DNA of 64,000 nt from Hylemonella sp. (GTDB lineage Bacteria > Pseudomonadota > Gammaproteobacteria > Burkholderiales > Burkholderiaceae_C): positions 1 through 64,000 of the forward strand of contig JAUYQZ010000011.1 of the NCBI GenBank assembly GCA_030695415.1, written 5' to 3'. Shown in pieces: positions 29,395 through 37,864 of this stretch; within the stretch, counting starts at the first letter, position 1, and each line of letters starts with the position of its first letter. The notes beneath the pieces are model-generated. The model did no database searches. It worked only from the letters and a program-made list of their open reading frames with translations, and had not been told where the DNA came from. The translations under genes were made by a program, and so were the position numbers.

Positions 29395-30618
29395 ATGAGC
29401 GACAAGATCACCGGTCTGATCCACCATCCCTACACGCCCCCTGAGGGCTTCGCTGCGCCGCAGCCCGGCGTGTTCAAGGCCTCTACCGTCTTCTTCCCCA
29501 ATGTGGCCGCCATGCGCAGCCGCGAGTGGAAGGACAAGACCGGCTACACCTATGGCTTGCACGGCACGCCCACCAGCTATGTGCTGGAAGAGCGCCTGGC
29601 CACGCTGGAGGGCGGCGTGCAGTGCCTGCTGGTGCCCAGCGGCCTGGCCGCCATAGCCACCGTGGCCCTCTCGCTGCTCAAGAGCGGCGACGAGGTGCTG
29701 CTTCCCGACAACGCCTACGGCCCGAACAAGGCGCTGGCCAACGGTGAACTCAAGGACTGGGGCATCACCCACCAGTTCTACGACCCCATGGATCCGCAGG
29801 ACCTGGCGCGCCGTATCAGCCCCAGGACAAAATTGGTGTGGCTCGAAGCGGCCGGTTCGGTCACCCTGGAGTTCCCCGACCTGCGCGAGCAGCTGCGCGT
29901 CTGTCGTGCTGCTGGCGTCCTGTGCGCACTGGACAACACCTGGGGCGCCGGCCTGGCCTTCCATCCTTTCGATCTGGCGAATGAGGGCGCGGGGGGGCAG
30001 GGCGTGGACATCTCGATCCATGCACTCACCAAATATCCCAGCGGCGGCGGCGATGTGCTCATGGGCTCCATCATCACGCGCGACCCAGCCCTGCACATCC
30101 GCCTCAAGCTGACCCATATGCGCCTGGGCCTGGGTGTGGGCATGAATGACGTCGAGGCCGTGCTGCGCGCCCTGCCCAGCATCGCCTTGCGCTACCGCGA
30201 GCACGACCGCACGGCGCGTGTTCTGGCGCACTGGTGCCTGAGCCGGCCCGAGTTCGCCCAGGTGCTGCACCCGGCGCTGCCCGGCTCCCCCGGCCACGCG
30301 CACTGGCGGGCGCTGTGCGGGGCAGGGGAGGGCCGCGAAGAGCGTGAGGGCCTCGCGGCCGGCCTCTTCAGCGTGATCCTCCACGCGCGCTACAGCGAGG
30401 CGCAGGTCGACGCCTTCTGCGACGCCCTGCGCCTGTTCAAGCTGGGCTACAGCTGGGGCGGCCCCATCAGCCTGGTTGTGCCCTACGAACTGGCCGGCAT
30501 GCGCCAGGGCTGGCCCGCCCATCTGGCGCGCGGCACCCTGGTGCGTTTCTCCACCGGCCTGGAGGCGGTCGAGGACCTGCAGGCCGACCTTGCGCAGGCA
30601 CTCCAGGTCCTGAACTGA
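29395..30618 (+). CDS. metC: Cys/Met-metabolism PLP enzyme, cystathionine beta-lyase-like
   Basis: A 407-residue fold-type I PLP enzyme. Cofactor-binding residues lie in VPSGLAAIATVALS and ALDNTWGAG, and the Schiff-base lysine is K213 in HALTKYPSGG. MetC-type enzymes split cystathionine to homocysteine in methionine synthesis; a gamma-lyase or related specificity cannot be excluded. Start ATG 29395 (MSDKITGL) is chosen because the longer frame to 29200 crosses the repeat element and encodes no family sequence. Confidence is high for the superfamily and moderate for the substrate. Confidence 0.85.
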   Translation: MSDKITGLIHHPYTPPEGFAAPQPGVFKASTVFFPNVAAMRSREWKDKTGYTYGLHGTPTSYVLEERLATLEGGVQCLLVPSGLAAIATVALSLLKSGDEVLLPDNAYGPNKALANGELKDWGITHQFYDPMDPQDLARRISPRTKLVWLEAAGSVTLEFPDLREQLRVCRAAGVLCALDNTWGAGLAFHPFDLANEGAGGQGVDISIHALTKYPSGGGDVLMGSIITRDPALHIRLKLTHMRLGLGVGMNDVEAVLRALPSIALRYREHDRTARVLAHWCLSRPEFAQVLHPALPGSPGHAHWRALCGAGEGREEREGLAAGLFSVILHARYSEAQVDAFCDALRLFKLGYSWGGPISLVVPYELAGMRQGWPAHLARGTLVRFSTGLEAVEDLQADLAQALQVLN

Positions 30619-30645
30619 TACCCCTGGCGGCATTGGTGTTTACCT

Positions 30646-30676
30646 GACTAGGCAGGCATCGAGCTGCCCGCTAGTC
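30646..30676. terminator. Imperfect hairpin between metC-like gene and DUF2189 gene
   Basis: GACTAG at 30646-30651 pairs with CTAGTC at 30671-30676, with CAG/CTG pairs inside. It is followed by TTGTT and then the next gene start at 30686. It could end the upstream transcript; the T content is weak. Confidence 0.35.
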
Positions 30677-30685
30677 TTGTTCCCC

Positions 30686-31507
30686 ATGAGTGAGAACAGC
30701 CCGAACGCTGACGACAGCCTGCCCGTCAACCCCGCACCCTATGTGCCGCCGCCCCCGGTAGGCCCCCGGCGCGAGATCCTGCCGCTGGGCTTCGCAGACC
30801 CCTTCCGCTGGCTGGCACGCGGCTGGCGCGACATGACGGCCGAAATGGGCATCGCCCTGTTCTACGGCATGTGCTTCTGGGCCATGGCCCTCACGCTGGG
30901 TGCGGTGTTCCGCTACAAGCCCGAGTACGCCATGTCCATCGTCTCGGGCTGCCTGCTGGTCGGTCCCTTCCTTGCCCTGGGCCTGTACGAGGTGAGCCGC
31001 CGGCGCGAGCAGGGCCTCTCGCCCGACCTGGGCAGCTCGCTGACCTGCTGGGACGCGCGCATCGGCAGCATGGGCCTGCTGGTGCTGGTGCTGGTCGTGC
31101 TGGAGCTGCTCTGGGGCCGGGCGTCCCTGGTGGTGTTCGCGGTGTTCTTCAACACGGGCATGCCGTCCACGGCCGGCGTGTTGCAGGCCATCTTCAATCC
31201 CGAGAACTGGGAGTTCGTCGCGGTTTACCTGGTGGTCGGCGGTGTTTTTGCCGGCCTGGTCTTCGCTACCTCCGTCGTCTCCATCCCCATGATCCTGGAC
31301 CGCGACACGGACGCCATCTCGGCCTCGCTCACCAGCATCCAGGTCTTCTTCACCCACCTGCCGGTGCTGCTGCTCTGGGGGGCGCTGATCACCGCGCTCG
31401 TCACCATCGCCCTGATCCCCTGGGGTCTGGGCCTGCTGCTGATCGGGCCCTGGCTGGGGCATGCGACCTGGCACGCCTATCGCGGCTCGGTACGCTGGCT
31501 TGATTGA
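30686..31507 (+). CDS. DUF2189-type integral membrane protein
   Basis: A 273-residue polytopic protein. After a polar Pro-rich N-terminus (about 1-45) come about six hydrophobic helices, including GIALFYGMCFWAMALTLGAVF, GCLLVGPFLALGLYEVS and LLVLVLVVLELLWGRASLVVF. The motif GPFLALGLYEVSRRREQGLSP near 92-112 is characteristic of DUF2189, a conserved proteobacterial family of unknown role. ATG 30686 is favoured over a TTG nine bases upstream. Confidence 0.85.
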   Translation: MSENSPNADDSLPVNPAPYVPPPPVGPRREILPLGFADPFRWLARGWRDMTAEMGIALFYGMCFWAMALTLGAVFRYKPEYAMSIVSGCLLVGPFLALGLYEVSRRREQGLSPDLGSSLTCWDARIGSMGLLVLVLVVLELLWGRASLVVFAVFFNTGMPSTAGVLQAIFNPENWEFVAVYLVVGGVFAGLVFATSVVSIPMILDRDTDAISASLTSIQVFFTHLPVLLLWGALITALVTIALIPWGLGLLLIGPWLGHATWHAYRGSVRWLD

Positions 31508-31524
31508 GTCGTTAAGATGAAGGC

Positions 31525-32448
31525 ATGCCCTCCGCCTTCCTCGAATGTCACAACCTCGTCAAACGCTACGGCGAGACCACGGTTGTTGATGACCTGAGTT
31601 TTGACATCCGTCCCGGCGAGTGCCTGGGTGTGATCGGCCCCAACGGGGCCGGCAAGACCACCACCCTGCGCATGTGCCTGGGCCTGACCACGCCGGACAG
31701 CGGCCACGTCGAGGCCTTCGGCCTGCGCATGCCGGGCGACGCGCACGCCATCAAGTCCCAGCTGGGCGTGGTGACCCAGTTCGACTCGCTCGACCCCGAC
31801 TTCAGTTGCGCCGAGAACCTGATGGTCTTCGGTCGTTATTTCGGCATGAAGACGGCGGACATCCGCGCGCGCATCCCCGGCCTGCTGGAGTTCGCCGCGC
31901 TTTCGCACAAGGCCGACGCCAAACCCGGCCAGCTCTCGGGCGGCATGCGCCGCAGGCTCAGCCTGGCGCGGGCCCTGGTGAACGACCCGCTGCTGCTGCT
32001 GCTGGACGAGCCCACCACCGGCCTGGACCCGCAGGCCCGCCACCTGATGTGGGAGCGCCTGCAGCAGTTGATGCAGCAGGGCAAGTCCATCCTGCTGACC
32101 ACCCACTTCATGGACGAGGCCGAACGCCTGTGCGACCGCCTGCTGGTCATCGACCATGGCCGCAAGATCTCCGAAGGCACGCCGCGCGAGCTGATTGCCC
32201 AGCATCTGGAGCCCGACGTGGTCGAGGTTTACGGCGGCGACGCCCTTGCGCTGAGCAGCGGTCCGCTGCGCGCCATGGCCAGTCGCGTCGAGGTCAGCGG
32301 CGAGACGGTCTTTTTCTACACCCAGGACGCCGCGCCCTTGATGCAGGCCCTGGCGCATGACCACAGCGTGCGCAGCCTGCACCGCCCTGCCAACCTGGAA
32401 GACCTCTTCCTCAAAATGACCGGGCGCCAGATCCGGGAGGAGGGATGA
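31525..32448 (+). CDS. ABC transporter ATP-binding protein, NodI/CcmA-like
   Basis: A 307-residue ATPase. Walker A is at 38-46 (GPNGAGKTT), the ABC signature is LSGGMRRRLSLARAL (near 139), and Walker B is LLLLLDEPTTGLDPQ. The C-terminal extension resembles NodI-type drug or polysaccharide exporters (DRI-like subfamily). The stop overlaps the permease start, so it forms a two-gene exporter with the next gene. Rhizobial NodIJ exports lipo-chitooligosaccharides; the substrate here is unknown. Confidence 0.92.
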   Translation: MPSAFLECHNLVKRYGETTVVDDLSFDIRPGECLGVIGPNGAGKTTTLRMCLGLTTPDSGHVEAFGLRMPGDAHAIKSQLGVVTQFDSLDPDFSCAENLMVFGRYFGMKTADIRARIPGLLEFAALSHKADAKPGQLSGGMRRRLSLARALVNDPLLLLLDEPTTGLDPQARHLMWERLQQLMQQGKSILLTTHFMDEAERLCDRLLVIDHGRKISEGTPRELIAQHLEPDVVEVYGGDALALSSGPLRAMASRVEVSGETVFFYTQDAAPLMQALAHDHSVRSLHRPANLEDLFLKMTGRQIREEG

Positions 32449-33221
32449 TGATCAACATGATGAGGTGGTGGCCCGTCTTCCTGCGCAACCTGCTGGTCTG
32501 GCGCAAGCTGGCCATCCCCAGCCTGGTGGGCAATATCGCCGAGCCGCTGATGTGGCTGGTGGCCTTCGGCTACGGCCTGGGTGCGCTGGTGGGCACGGTG
32601 CCCCTGGACGGCACGCAGGTGCCCTACATCCTCTTCCTGGCCAGCGGTTCGATCTGCATGAGCGCCATGAACGCGGCCACCTTCGAGGCCCTGTACTCGG
32701 CCTTCTCGCGCATGCACGTGCAGAAGACCTGGGACAGCATCATGAACGCGCCCGTGGCCCTGCGCGACGTGCTGCTGGCCGAGATGCTGTGGGCGGCCTT
32801 CAAGTCCTCCTTCACCGTCACCGCCATCCTGGGCGTGATGGTGGCGCTGGACATCAGCCGCAGCCCCATGCTGCTGCTGGCCTGGCCCATCTTGCTGCTG
32901 GCCGGCATCACCTTCAGCTGCCTGGCGCTGATCTTCAACGCCCTGGCCAAGGGCTATGACTTCTTCACCTACTACTTCACGCTCTTCCTCACGCCCATGA
33001 TGTTCCTCAGCGGCGTGTTCTTCCCGCGCGACAGCCTGCCGCCCCTGCTGCAGCATGTCTCGGCCTGGCTTCCCCTGACCCAGGCGGTGGAGCTGGTGCG
33101 CCCGCTGTTCCTGGGCCGCTGGCCCGCTGACGCGCTGCTGCACCTGGTCGTGCTGGCGCTCTATGCTCTGGTGGCCTGGTCCATCGCCCTGACGCTGACG
33201 AAACGCCGTTTTCGCGGCTAG
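32445..33221 (+). CDS. ABC-2 type permease, NodJ-like
   Basis: A 258-residue protein with about six membrane helices and the ABC-2 motif LFLTPMMFLSGVFFPRDSLPPLLQ near 180-203. It is the membrane partner of the overlapping ATPase at 31525. Several in-frame starts occur at the 5' end (MMINMMRWW). The first, ATG 32445, overlaps the previous stop. Confidence 0.92.
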   Translation: MMINMMRWWPVFLRNLLVWRKLAIPSLVGNIAEPLMWLVAFGYGLGALVGTVPLDGTQVPYILFLASGSICMSAMNAATFEALYSAFSRMHVQKTWDSIMNAPVALRDVLLAEMLWAAFKSSFTVTAILGVMVALDISRSPMLLLAWPILLLAGITFSCLALIFNALAKGYDFFTYYFTLFLTPMMFLSGVFFPRDSLPPLLQHVSAWLPLTQAVELVRPLFLGRWPADALLHLVVLALYALVAWSIALTLTKRRFRG

Positions 33222-33234
33222 ACCGGGACACGCC

Positions 33235-33585
33235 ATGGCCTGGCTCATTACCAAGTACCTGCTGACGGCCGCGCTGGTGGTGCTGGTCTCGGAGTTTGCC
33301 AAGCGCAGCGACCGCCTGGGCGGCCTGCTGGCGGCCCTGCCGCTGGTGACCGTGCTGACCCTGATTTGGCTTCACCTGGAAAAGCAGTCGCCGGACAAGA
33401 TTGCCAACCACGCCTGGTACACCTTCTGGTACGTGCTGCCCACGCTGCCCATGTTCCTGGTTTTCCCCCTGTTGTTGCCGCGCCTGGGTTTCTGGCCCAG
33501 CCTGCTGGCCGGCGCCCTCATCAGCGTGGCCTGTTTCGGCCTGCTGGCCCTGCTCTTGCGCTACTTCGGCATTGAGATCCTCTAG
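33235..33585 (+). CDS. DUF3147-like small membrane protein
   Basis: A 116-residue protein of four predicted transmembrane helices (MAWLITKYLLTAALVVLVSE; LGGLLAALPLVTVLTLIWL; TFWYVLPTLPMFLVFPLLLP; SLLAGALISVACFGLLALLL). The pattern fits DUF3147. Function is unknown. It begins 13 bases after the NodJ-like permease and may belong to that operon. Confidence 0.85.
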   Translation: MAWLITKYLLTAALVVLVSEFAKRSDRLGGLLAALPLVTVLTLIWLHLEKQSPDKIANHAWYTFWYVLPTLPMFLVFPLLLPRLGFWPSLLAGALISVACFGLLALLLRYFGIEIL

Positions 33586-33615
33586 CCTCACGCCCCCGGT
33601 GATGAAAAATTTCCA

Positions 33616-33639
33616 CAGGGCGTGGAACAAAACGCCCTG
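33616..33639 (+). terminator. Hairpin after the DUF3147 gene
   Basis: CAGGGCGT at 33616-33623 pairs with ACGCCCTG at 33632-33639 around an A-rich 8-base loop, 30 bases after the stop at 33585. It probably closes the exporter operon. No T run follows, so any termination may be incomplete. Confidence 0.45.
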
Positions 33640-33683
33640 AACTGCTAGAGTGGCTTTCATTCACCGAACGCAGAAAGCACACC

Positions 33684-33875
33684 TTGGTAACACCCAATTA
33701 CGGATACGAAAAACGCCAGAAAGAGCTGGCCAAGAAGCGCAAGAAGGAAGACAAGCTCAAGGAAAAGGCGCAGCGCAAGCTGGGCGGTCCGGCGGGCGAG
33801 GATGGCGCGCCTGAAGAGGGCGGCGACACACCAGAAGCGGACGCCTCTGGGACCGGGACCACCCCCCAGCCATGA
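33684..33875 (+). CDS. Small Lys-rich conserved protein, unknown function
   Basis: A 63-residue protein. A basic helix (YGYEKRQKELAKKRKKEDKLKEKA) is followed by an acidic Gly/Pro-rich disordered tail. TTG 33684 is the only start giving the recognisable N-terminus. AGAAAG a few bases upstream may serve as ribosome site. Similar small Lys-rich proteins are common in betaproteobacteria. It overlaps the lipoprotein gene by 4 bases. Confidence 0.7.
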   Translation: MVTPNYGYEKRQKELAKKRKKEDKLKEKAQRKLGGPAGEDGAPEEGGDTPEADASGTGTTPQP

Positions 33876-34489
33876 AGTGGCTGCCGGTCATGGCAGGGCT
33901 GCTGGTCCTGCTCTGCGGCTGTGCGGGACCGGACAAGTCATCGGTCGCCGGCCAGCCTGGCGAGACGGTGGCCAGTGCCACGGCGGAGGTGAGCGGCAAG
34001 GTGGGCAGCATGGCCCAGGACTCCAGCTCCAGCCTGGTGCAGAAAGCCAGCCAGCCGCTGAACGATCTCAATCTTCTGGAGAACCGCATTCCCCCCGTCC
34101 TCACGGCCGCTGCCCAGAAGGGCGCTTATGCCGCGCCGGCCGATGCCTCCTGTGCGGCCTTGCTCGCCGAGCTGGGTGATCTGGACGCCGCCCTGGGGCC
34201 CGACATCGATGCCCCCGCGGTGCCCGGGAGCGATCCGAGCCTGGTGGTACAGGCTGTGGGCTACGTGGGCCAGAAGGCCGTGGACTCGGTGTCGACCACG
34301 GTGAACACCATGGTCGATGGCGTACTGCCTTTGCGCAGCTGGGTGCGCAAGCTCAGCGGGGCCGAGCGTTATTCGAGCGAGGTGGCTGCGGCGGTTTCCG
34401 CCGGTCAGACCCGACGGCCCTTTCTCAAGGGCTGGGTCGCTGGGGCAGGCTGTGCGCCGGCGCAGAAAGCAGCCAAAGCCGCTCAGTGA
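33872..34489 (+). CDS. Predicted lipoprotein, unknown function
   Basis: A 205-residue protein with a lipoprotein signal (MKWLPVMAGLLVLLCGC, lipid cysteine about C17). The mature part is Ala/Val/Ser-rich with amphipathic stretches (GQPGETVASATAEVSGKVGSMAQD; VGYVGQKAVDSVSTTVNTMVDGVLP). Two cysteines near 93 and 197 could pair. No family is recognised. It is translationally coupled to the small Lys-rich gene by ATGA. Confidence 0.8.
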   Translation: MKWLPVMAGLLVLLCGCAGPDKSSVAGQPGETVASATAEVSGKVGSMAQDSSSSLVQKASQPLNDLNLLENRIPPVLTAAAQKGAYAAPADASCAALLAELGDLDAALGPDIDAPAVPGSDPSLVVQAVGYVGQKAVDSVSTTVNTMVDGVLPLRSWVRKLSGAERYSSEVAAAVSAGQTRRPFLKGWVAGAGCAPAQKAAKAAQ

Positions 34490-34495
34490 CCGTTG

Positions 34496-34753
34496 ATGGC
34501 TGTCAACGCTTCCCGTCTCACGCGCCCTGTGCAACCCATGCCGGCGTCGGTGCGCCACGCGCTGCAGGTCCGGGGCCTGATGGCGGCCTACCGCGAGCGG
34601 CCGCCCTACCAGCAGAACGACTACCTGGGCTGGATTGCCCGTGCCAAACTCGAAGCCACACAGCACAAGCGCCTGAACCAGATGCTCGATGAGCTGGCGG
34701 GCGGGCGGCTCTACATGAAGATGGCCTGGCGGCCACGCCAGCCTAGCCGCTGA
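34496..34753 (+). CDS. Short YdeI/OmpD-associated-like protein
   Basis: An 85-residue protein whose core RPPYQQNDYLGWIARAKLEATQHKRLNQMLDEL resembles the C-terminal motif of the YdeI/OmpD-associated (bacteriocin-protection) family. It lacks the upstream domain of that family. ATG 34496 or TTG 34493 may start it. Its 3' end overlaps the convergent mnmH gene by 11 bases. Function is unknown. Confidence 0.7.
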   Translation: MAVNASRLTRPVQPMPASVRHALQVRGLMAAYRERPPYQQNDYLGWIARAKLEATQHKRLNQMLDELAGGRLYMKMAWRPRQPSR

Positions 34754-35798
34754 GCAGCTGCGCAGCCAGCGCCTGCATGGCCGGCACCGAGCGGTCTTGC
34801 GGCTGGATGTCCCGCGCCTGGCCGAACTGCTTGAAGTTGCGCGCCATGGACTGCCGGTAGACCGGGTCGTAGTGCGTGAGCAGCAGGTCGCGCACCACGT
34901 CGTCGATGTGACCGCTGCGCACCTTGGCCTTCCAGCCTTCCACCACCTGCTTGCCCTTGAGCTCGGTCAGGGCGTCCAGGCGTTCGCAAAAGGCCTCGCC
35001 ATCCTTCACGAAGAAGTCGTAGTCTTCCAGCAGCAGGGCCACGCGCTCTTCGTCGGGCAGAAGCAGGTTCAGGCAGGGGCCAGCGCGCATGGCCTCGATC
35101 AGCGCGGCCGGCACGGCCACGTTGCCCACCTTCTTGCTTTCGCTCTCCACGTAGACGGGGCGCTTCGGGTCGAGGCGGCGCAGCGCGTCCCAGATGCGGG
35201 TGTCGAACTCTTTCTGCGTGGGCTGGGCCAGGCCCGGGATGGCGCCCAGCACCGAGCTGCGGTGGTTGGCCAGGTCTTCCAGGTCCAGCACCTGGGCGCC
35301 AGCGGCCTGCAGGGCCTGCAGCAGGCGCGTCTTGCCCGAGCCCGTGGTGCCGCAGACCACGCGCCAGTCGAACAAGGGGGCCAAGCGTGGAATGTCCAGC
35401 AGGAGCGCGGCGCGAAAAGCCTTGTAGCCGCCCTCGATGATCGTCACGCGAAAGCCGATCTCGCTCAGGATCAGGCTCAGCGAGCCGCTGCGCTTGCCGC
35501 CGCGCCAGCAGTAGGTCAGGGGCTTCCAGTCCTTGGGCTTGTCGATGACCTCGCGCTCAATGTGCGCCGCGATATTGCGCGCGGCCAGGGCCCCGCCGCG
35601 TTTCTTGGCCTCGAAGGCATTGACCTGTTTGTAGAGCGTGCCGATGTCGTGGCGCTGCTGGTTGTCCAGTGTGGCCCAGTTCACGGCGCCGAGTAAATGG
35701 TCTTCGGCGTATTCGTTTTCGCTGCGCGCGTCGATGATGGTGTCGAAGCTGTCGAGCTTTTGCAGGGCCTCATCCGCGCTGATGGTGAAAAGGGGCAT
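34743..35798 (-). CDS. mnmH: tRNA 2-selenouridine synthase (MnmH/SelU)
   Basis: A 351-residue enzyme that converts 2-thiouridine at the wobble position of some tRNAs to 2-selenouridine through a geranylated intermediate, using selenophosphate. The N-terminal rhodanese domain carries the active cysteine C97 in TYCWRGGKRSGS. The C-terminal P-loop ATPase-like domain has GTTGSGKT at 150-157. Its selenium donor enzyme SelD is not in the window. A PhnD-type transporter possibly for selenate is 4 kb away. It converges with the YdeI-like gene. Confidence 0.95.
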   Translation of the reverse strand: MPLFTISADEALQKLDSFDTIIDARSENEYAEDHLLGAVNWATLDNQQRHDIGTLYKQVNAFEAKKRGGALAARNIAAHIEREVIDKPKDWKPLTYCWRGGKRSGSLSLILSEIGFRVTIIEGGYKAFRAALLLDIPRLAPLFDWRVVCGTTGSGKTRLLQALQAAGAQVLDLEDLANHRSSVLGAIPGLAQPTQKEFDTRIWDALRRLDPKRPVYVESESKKVGNVAVPAALIEAMRAGPCLNLLLPDEERVALLLEDYDFFVKDGEAFCERLDALTELKGKQVVEGWKAKVRSGHIDDVVRDLLLTHYDPVYRQSMARNFKQFGQARDIQPQDRSVPAMQALAAQLLSG

Positions 35799-36433
35799 CA
35801 GAGGATTTTTTTCAGTTCGGGCCAGACGTTGTCCAGCATCCGGGGCTGGGCCTCGGCCGTGGGGTGGATGCGGTCGGGCTGGAACAGCCGCGTCGGGTCA
35901 GCGCCGTCGGCCACGCCTTTCAGGAAGAAGGGCAGCAGCGCCACCTTCTCGCTGCGCGCCACCTGCTGGTAGAGGCCGGCGAAGCGACGCCCGTAATCCG
36001 CGCCGTAGTTGGGCGGCATCTGCATGCCCAGCAAGAGCACGCGGGCCCCGGCTTTCTTCGATTGCTGGGTCATCCACTCCAGGTTGGCGCGCGTGGCGTC
36101 CAGCGCCAGGCCGCGCAGCGCGTCGTTGCCGCCGAGTTCGATGATCACGTGCGTGGGCTGGTGCTGGGCCAGCAGGGCGGCCAGGCGCGAGCGCCCGCCG
36201 AAGGTGGTCTCGCCGCTGATGCTGGCGTTGACCACCCGCACCGCCTGCTTCTCCGCTGCCAGGCGCTGCTCCAGCAGCGCCACCCAGCCGCTGCCGCGTG
36301 GCAGGCCGTATTCGGCGCTCAAGGAGTCACCGAGCACCAGTACTGTGCGCGGCGTGGCCGCCTGGGATAACCCCAGGGAGCCGCCCAATAGGGCTGCCGC
36401 GATACAGTAGCGACGCATCAAAGAGAATTTCAT
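35798..36433 (-). CDS. tesA: GDSL-family arylesterase / lysophospholipase (TesA)
   Basis: A 211-residue periplasmic SGNH hydrolase with thioesterase and esterase activity in relatives. A signal peptide ([25 protein letters not shown]) is followed by LVLGDSLSAEYGL with catalytic S37, a GGND block and the C-terminal DRIHPTAEAQ with catalytic Asp/His. ATG 36433 or ATG 36418 could start it; the first shares its CATG with the divergent ABC gene at 36432. It shares its end base with the mnmH start (35798). Confidence 0.93.
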   Translation of the reverse strand: MKFSLMRRYCIAAALLGGSLGLSQAATPRTVLVLGDSLSAEYGLPRGSGWVALLEQRLAAEKQAVRVVNASISGETTFGGRSRLAALLAQHQPTHVIIELGGNDALRGLALDATRANLEWMTQQSKKAGARVLLLGMQMPPNYGADYGRRFAGLYQQVARSEKVALLPFFLKGVADGADPTRLFQPDRIHPTAEAQPRMLDNVWPELKKIL

Positions 36434-37103
36434 GTCCGAACCCATCATTTCCGTGGAACACGTGCTCAAGTCGGTCACCGACTCGACGGGCACGCTCGAT
36501 ATTTTGCGCGATATCCATTTCAGCGTCCCGCCACGCCAGACCCTGGCCATCGTCGGCGCTTCCGGTTCGGGCAAGAGCACCCTGCTGTCCATCATGGCCG
36601 GGCTGGACACGCCCAGCAGCGGCACGGTGCGCCTGGACGGACAGGACATGTTCGCGCTGGACGAGGACGAGCGTGCCGCCCTGCGTGCACAGAAGCTGGG
36701 TTTCGTGTTCCAGAGCTTCCAGCTGCTGGGCCACCTGACCGCGCTGGAAAACGTCATGCTCCCGCTGGAACTGGCCGGCCGCAAGGACGCGCGCAAGGCC
36801 GCCACCGAGATGCTGGACCGCGTGGGCCTGGGCCAGCGCCTGGGGCATTACCCCAAGGTCTTGAGCGGCGGCGAACAGCAGCGCGTGGCCCTGGCGCGCG
36901 CCTTCGTGGTCCAGCCCGCCGTGCTGCTGGCGGATGAGCCCACGGGCAGCCTGGACTACGCGACGGGCGAGACCGTGATGGAGCTGATGTTTGCGCTGAA
37001 CCGTGAGCAGGGCACGACTCTGGTGCTGGTGACGCACGATACGGGGATTGCGCAGCGGTGCGAGCGGCGGATCACGATTGAGGCGGGGCGGGCCAGCGGC
37101 TGA
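36432..37103 (+). CDS. ybbA: ABC transporter ATP-binding protein YbbA (LolD/MacB-like)
   Basis: A 223-residue ATPase. Walker A is at 42-50 (GASGSGKST), signature [16 protein letters not shown], Walker [13 protein letters not shown]. This is the LolD/YbbA subfamily that normally works with a FtsX-type permease. The divergent tesA/ybbA pair is the same as in E. coli, but the ybbP-type permease gene that usually follows is absent. The next gene is an unrelated minus-strand gene, so the partner must be encoded elsewhere or has been lost. AAGAGA precedes the ATG by 6 bases. Confidence 0.92.
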   Translation: MSEPIISVEHVLKSVTDSTGTLDILRDIHFSVPPRQTLAIVGASGSGKSTLLSIMAGLDTPSSGTVRLDGQDMFALDEDERAALRAQKLGFVFQSFQLLGHLTALENVMLPLELAGRKDARKAATEMLDRVGLGQRLGHYPKVLSGGEQQRVALARAFVVQPAVLLADEPTGSLDYATGETVMELMFALNREQGTTLVLVTHDTGIAQRCERRITIEAGRASG

Positions 37104-37123
37104 TAGGGTCGGAGGCGCACAGG

Positions 37124-37627
37124 CTAGACGAAGTCTGCTCCTGCGGTGGTGATCAGCAGTTTCCCTTCAGGGTCGGCCCGGCCCAAGCTCGTAGTGAGCG
37201 CCACAGGGCGAAACGTAAATGAAATGGAAACCCCGAACGAAATTTCGACCGGCGCCGGCAGTGTGAAAGTGTTCTGAGCGTCGATCGCCTGCATGTGGTT
37301 TCCAGTGCGGCGTGCCGATGAGTTTCTTCCCGGGACAACATCTTGCATGAAGATGCGCCGCGGGCCATCAAAGATGTGAAGGTTGTCGATCGCCGCGTGT
37401 TGCCCGGTCTGAAACAGGAGGAAGACCTTCTGCAATTTCAGCCGCGCATCGTTCACGATGACGGGACTTGGAATGGCGATGTGACACCAGGTGCCAGGTG
37501 GTGATATGCCCGGGACCAATGTGTTGAACTGCATTTCCGTTCCCATGCCCACCTTTTTGACGAGGATGCCGCTCGGGTCCTCCAACTGCACAGCGTTTCC
37601 GTGGATCCAAGATGCGTACTTCAGCAT
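37124..37627 (-). CDS. DUF6623-like conserved protein, beta-rich, unknown function
   Basis: A 167-residue protein beginning MLKYASWIHGNAVQLEDP. Conserved-looking segments are ASWIHGNAVQLE, PPGTWCHIAIPSPVIVND, LQKVFLLFQTG and NLHIFDGPRRIF. These match my recollection of the DUF6623 family of lectin-like single-domain proteins; that is not a database hit. The start is fixed by GGAGGAG six bases ahead of the ATG on the minus strand. No signal peptide. It is lower in GC than its neighbours and stands alone between ybbA and rlmB, suggesting acquisition. Confidence 0.75.
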   Translation of the reverse strand: MLKYASWIHGNAVQLEDPSGILVKKVGMGTEMQFNTLVPGISPPGTWCHIAIPSPVIVNDARLKLQKVFLLFQTGQHAAIDNLHIFDGPRRIFMQDVVPGRNSSARRTGNHMQAIDAQNTFTLPAPVEISFGVSISFTFRPVALTTSLGRADPEGKLLITTAGADFV

Positions 37628-37864
37628 GTCCGACTCCTCCAGGCACATTTGATAAGTTGGGCGGAATGGAGGCATCAAGAAGATGCTCGATGTCGTCTGC
37701 GCCCCCGGGCTGCTGTGGCATGCTTGGACCGAATTTTTCAAACCATGCCGCAGTTCATCGGGGACTGTAGTGGCAGGTTGTGACATGCACCATCCCCAAA
37801 TCATGGGATAGGCGGCCAGAGGGTCCGGGCGGTGGTCTCCCTTGATCCGGGATAATTGCTCCCC

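Noticed and set aside
36434-36805. N-terminal extension of the tesA frame
   Set aside because: It lies antisense to ybbA and has no signal peptide; the signal begins at ATG 36433.
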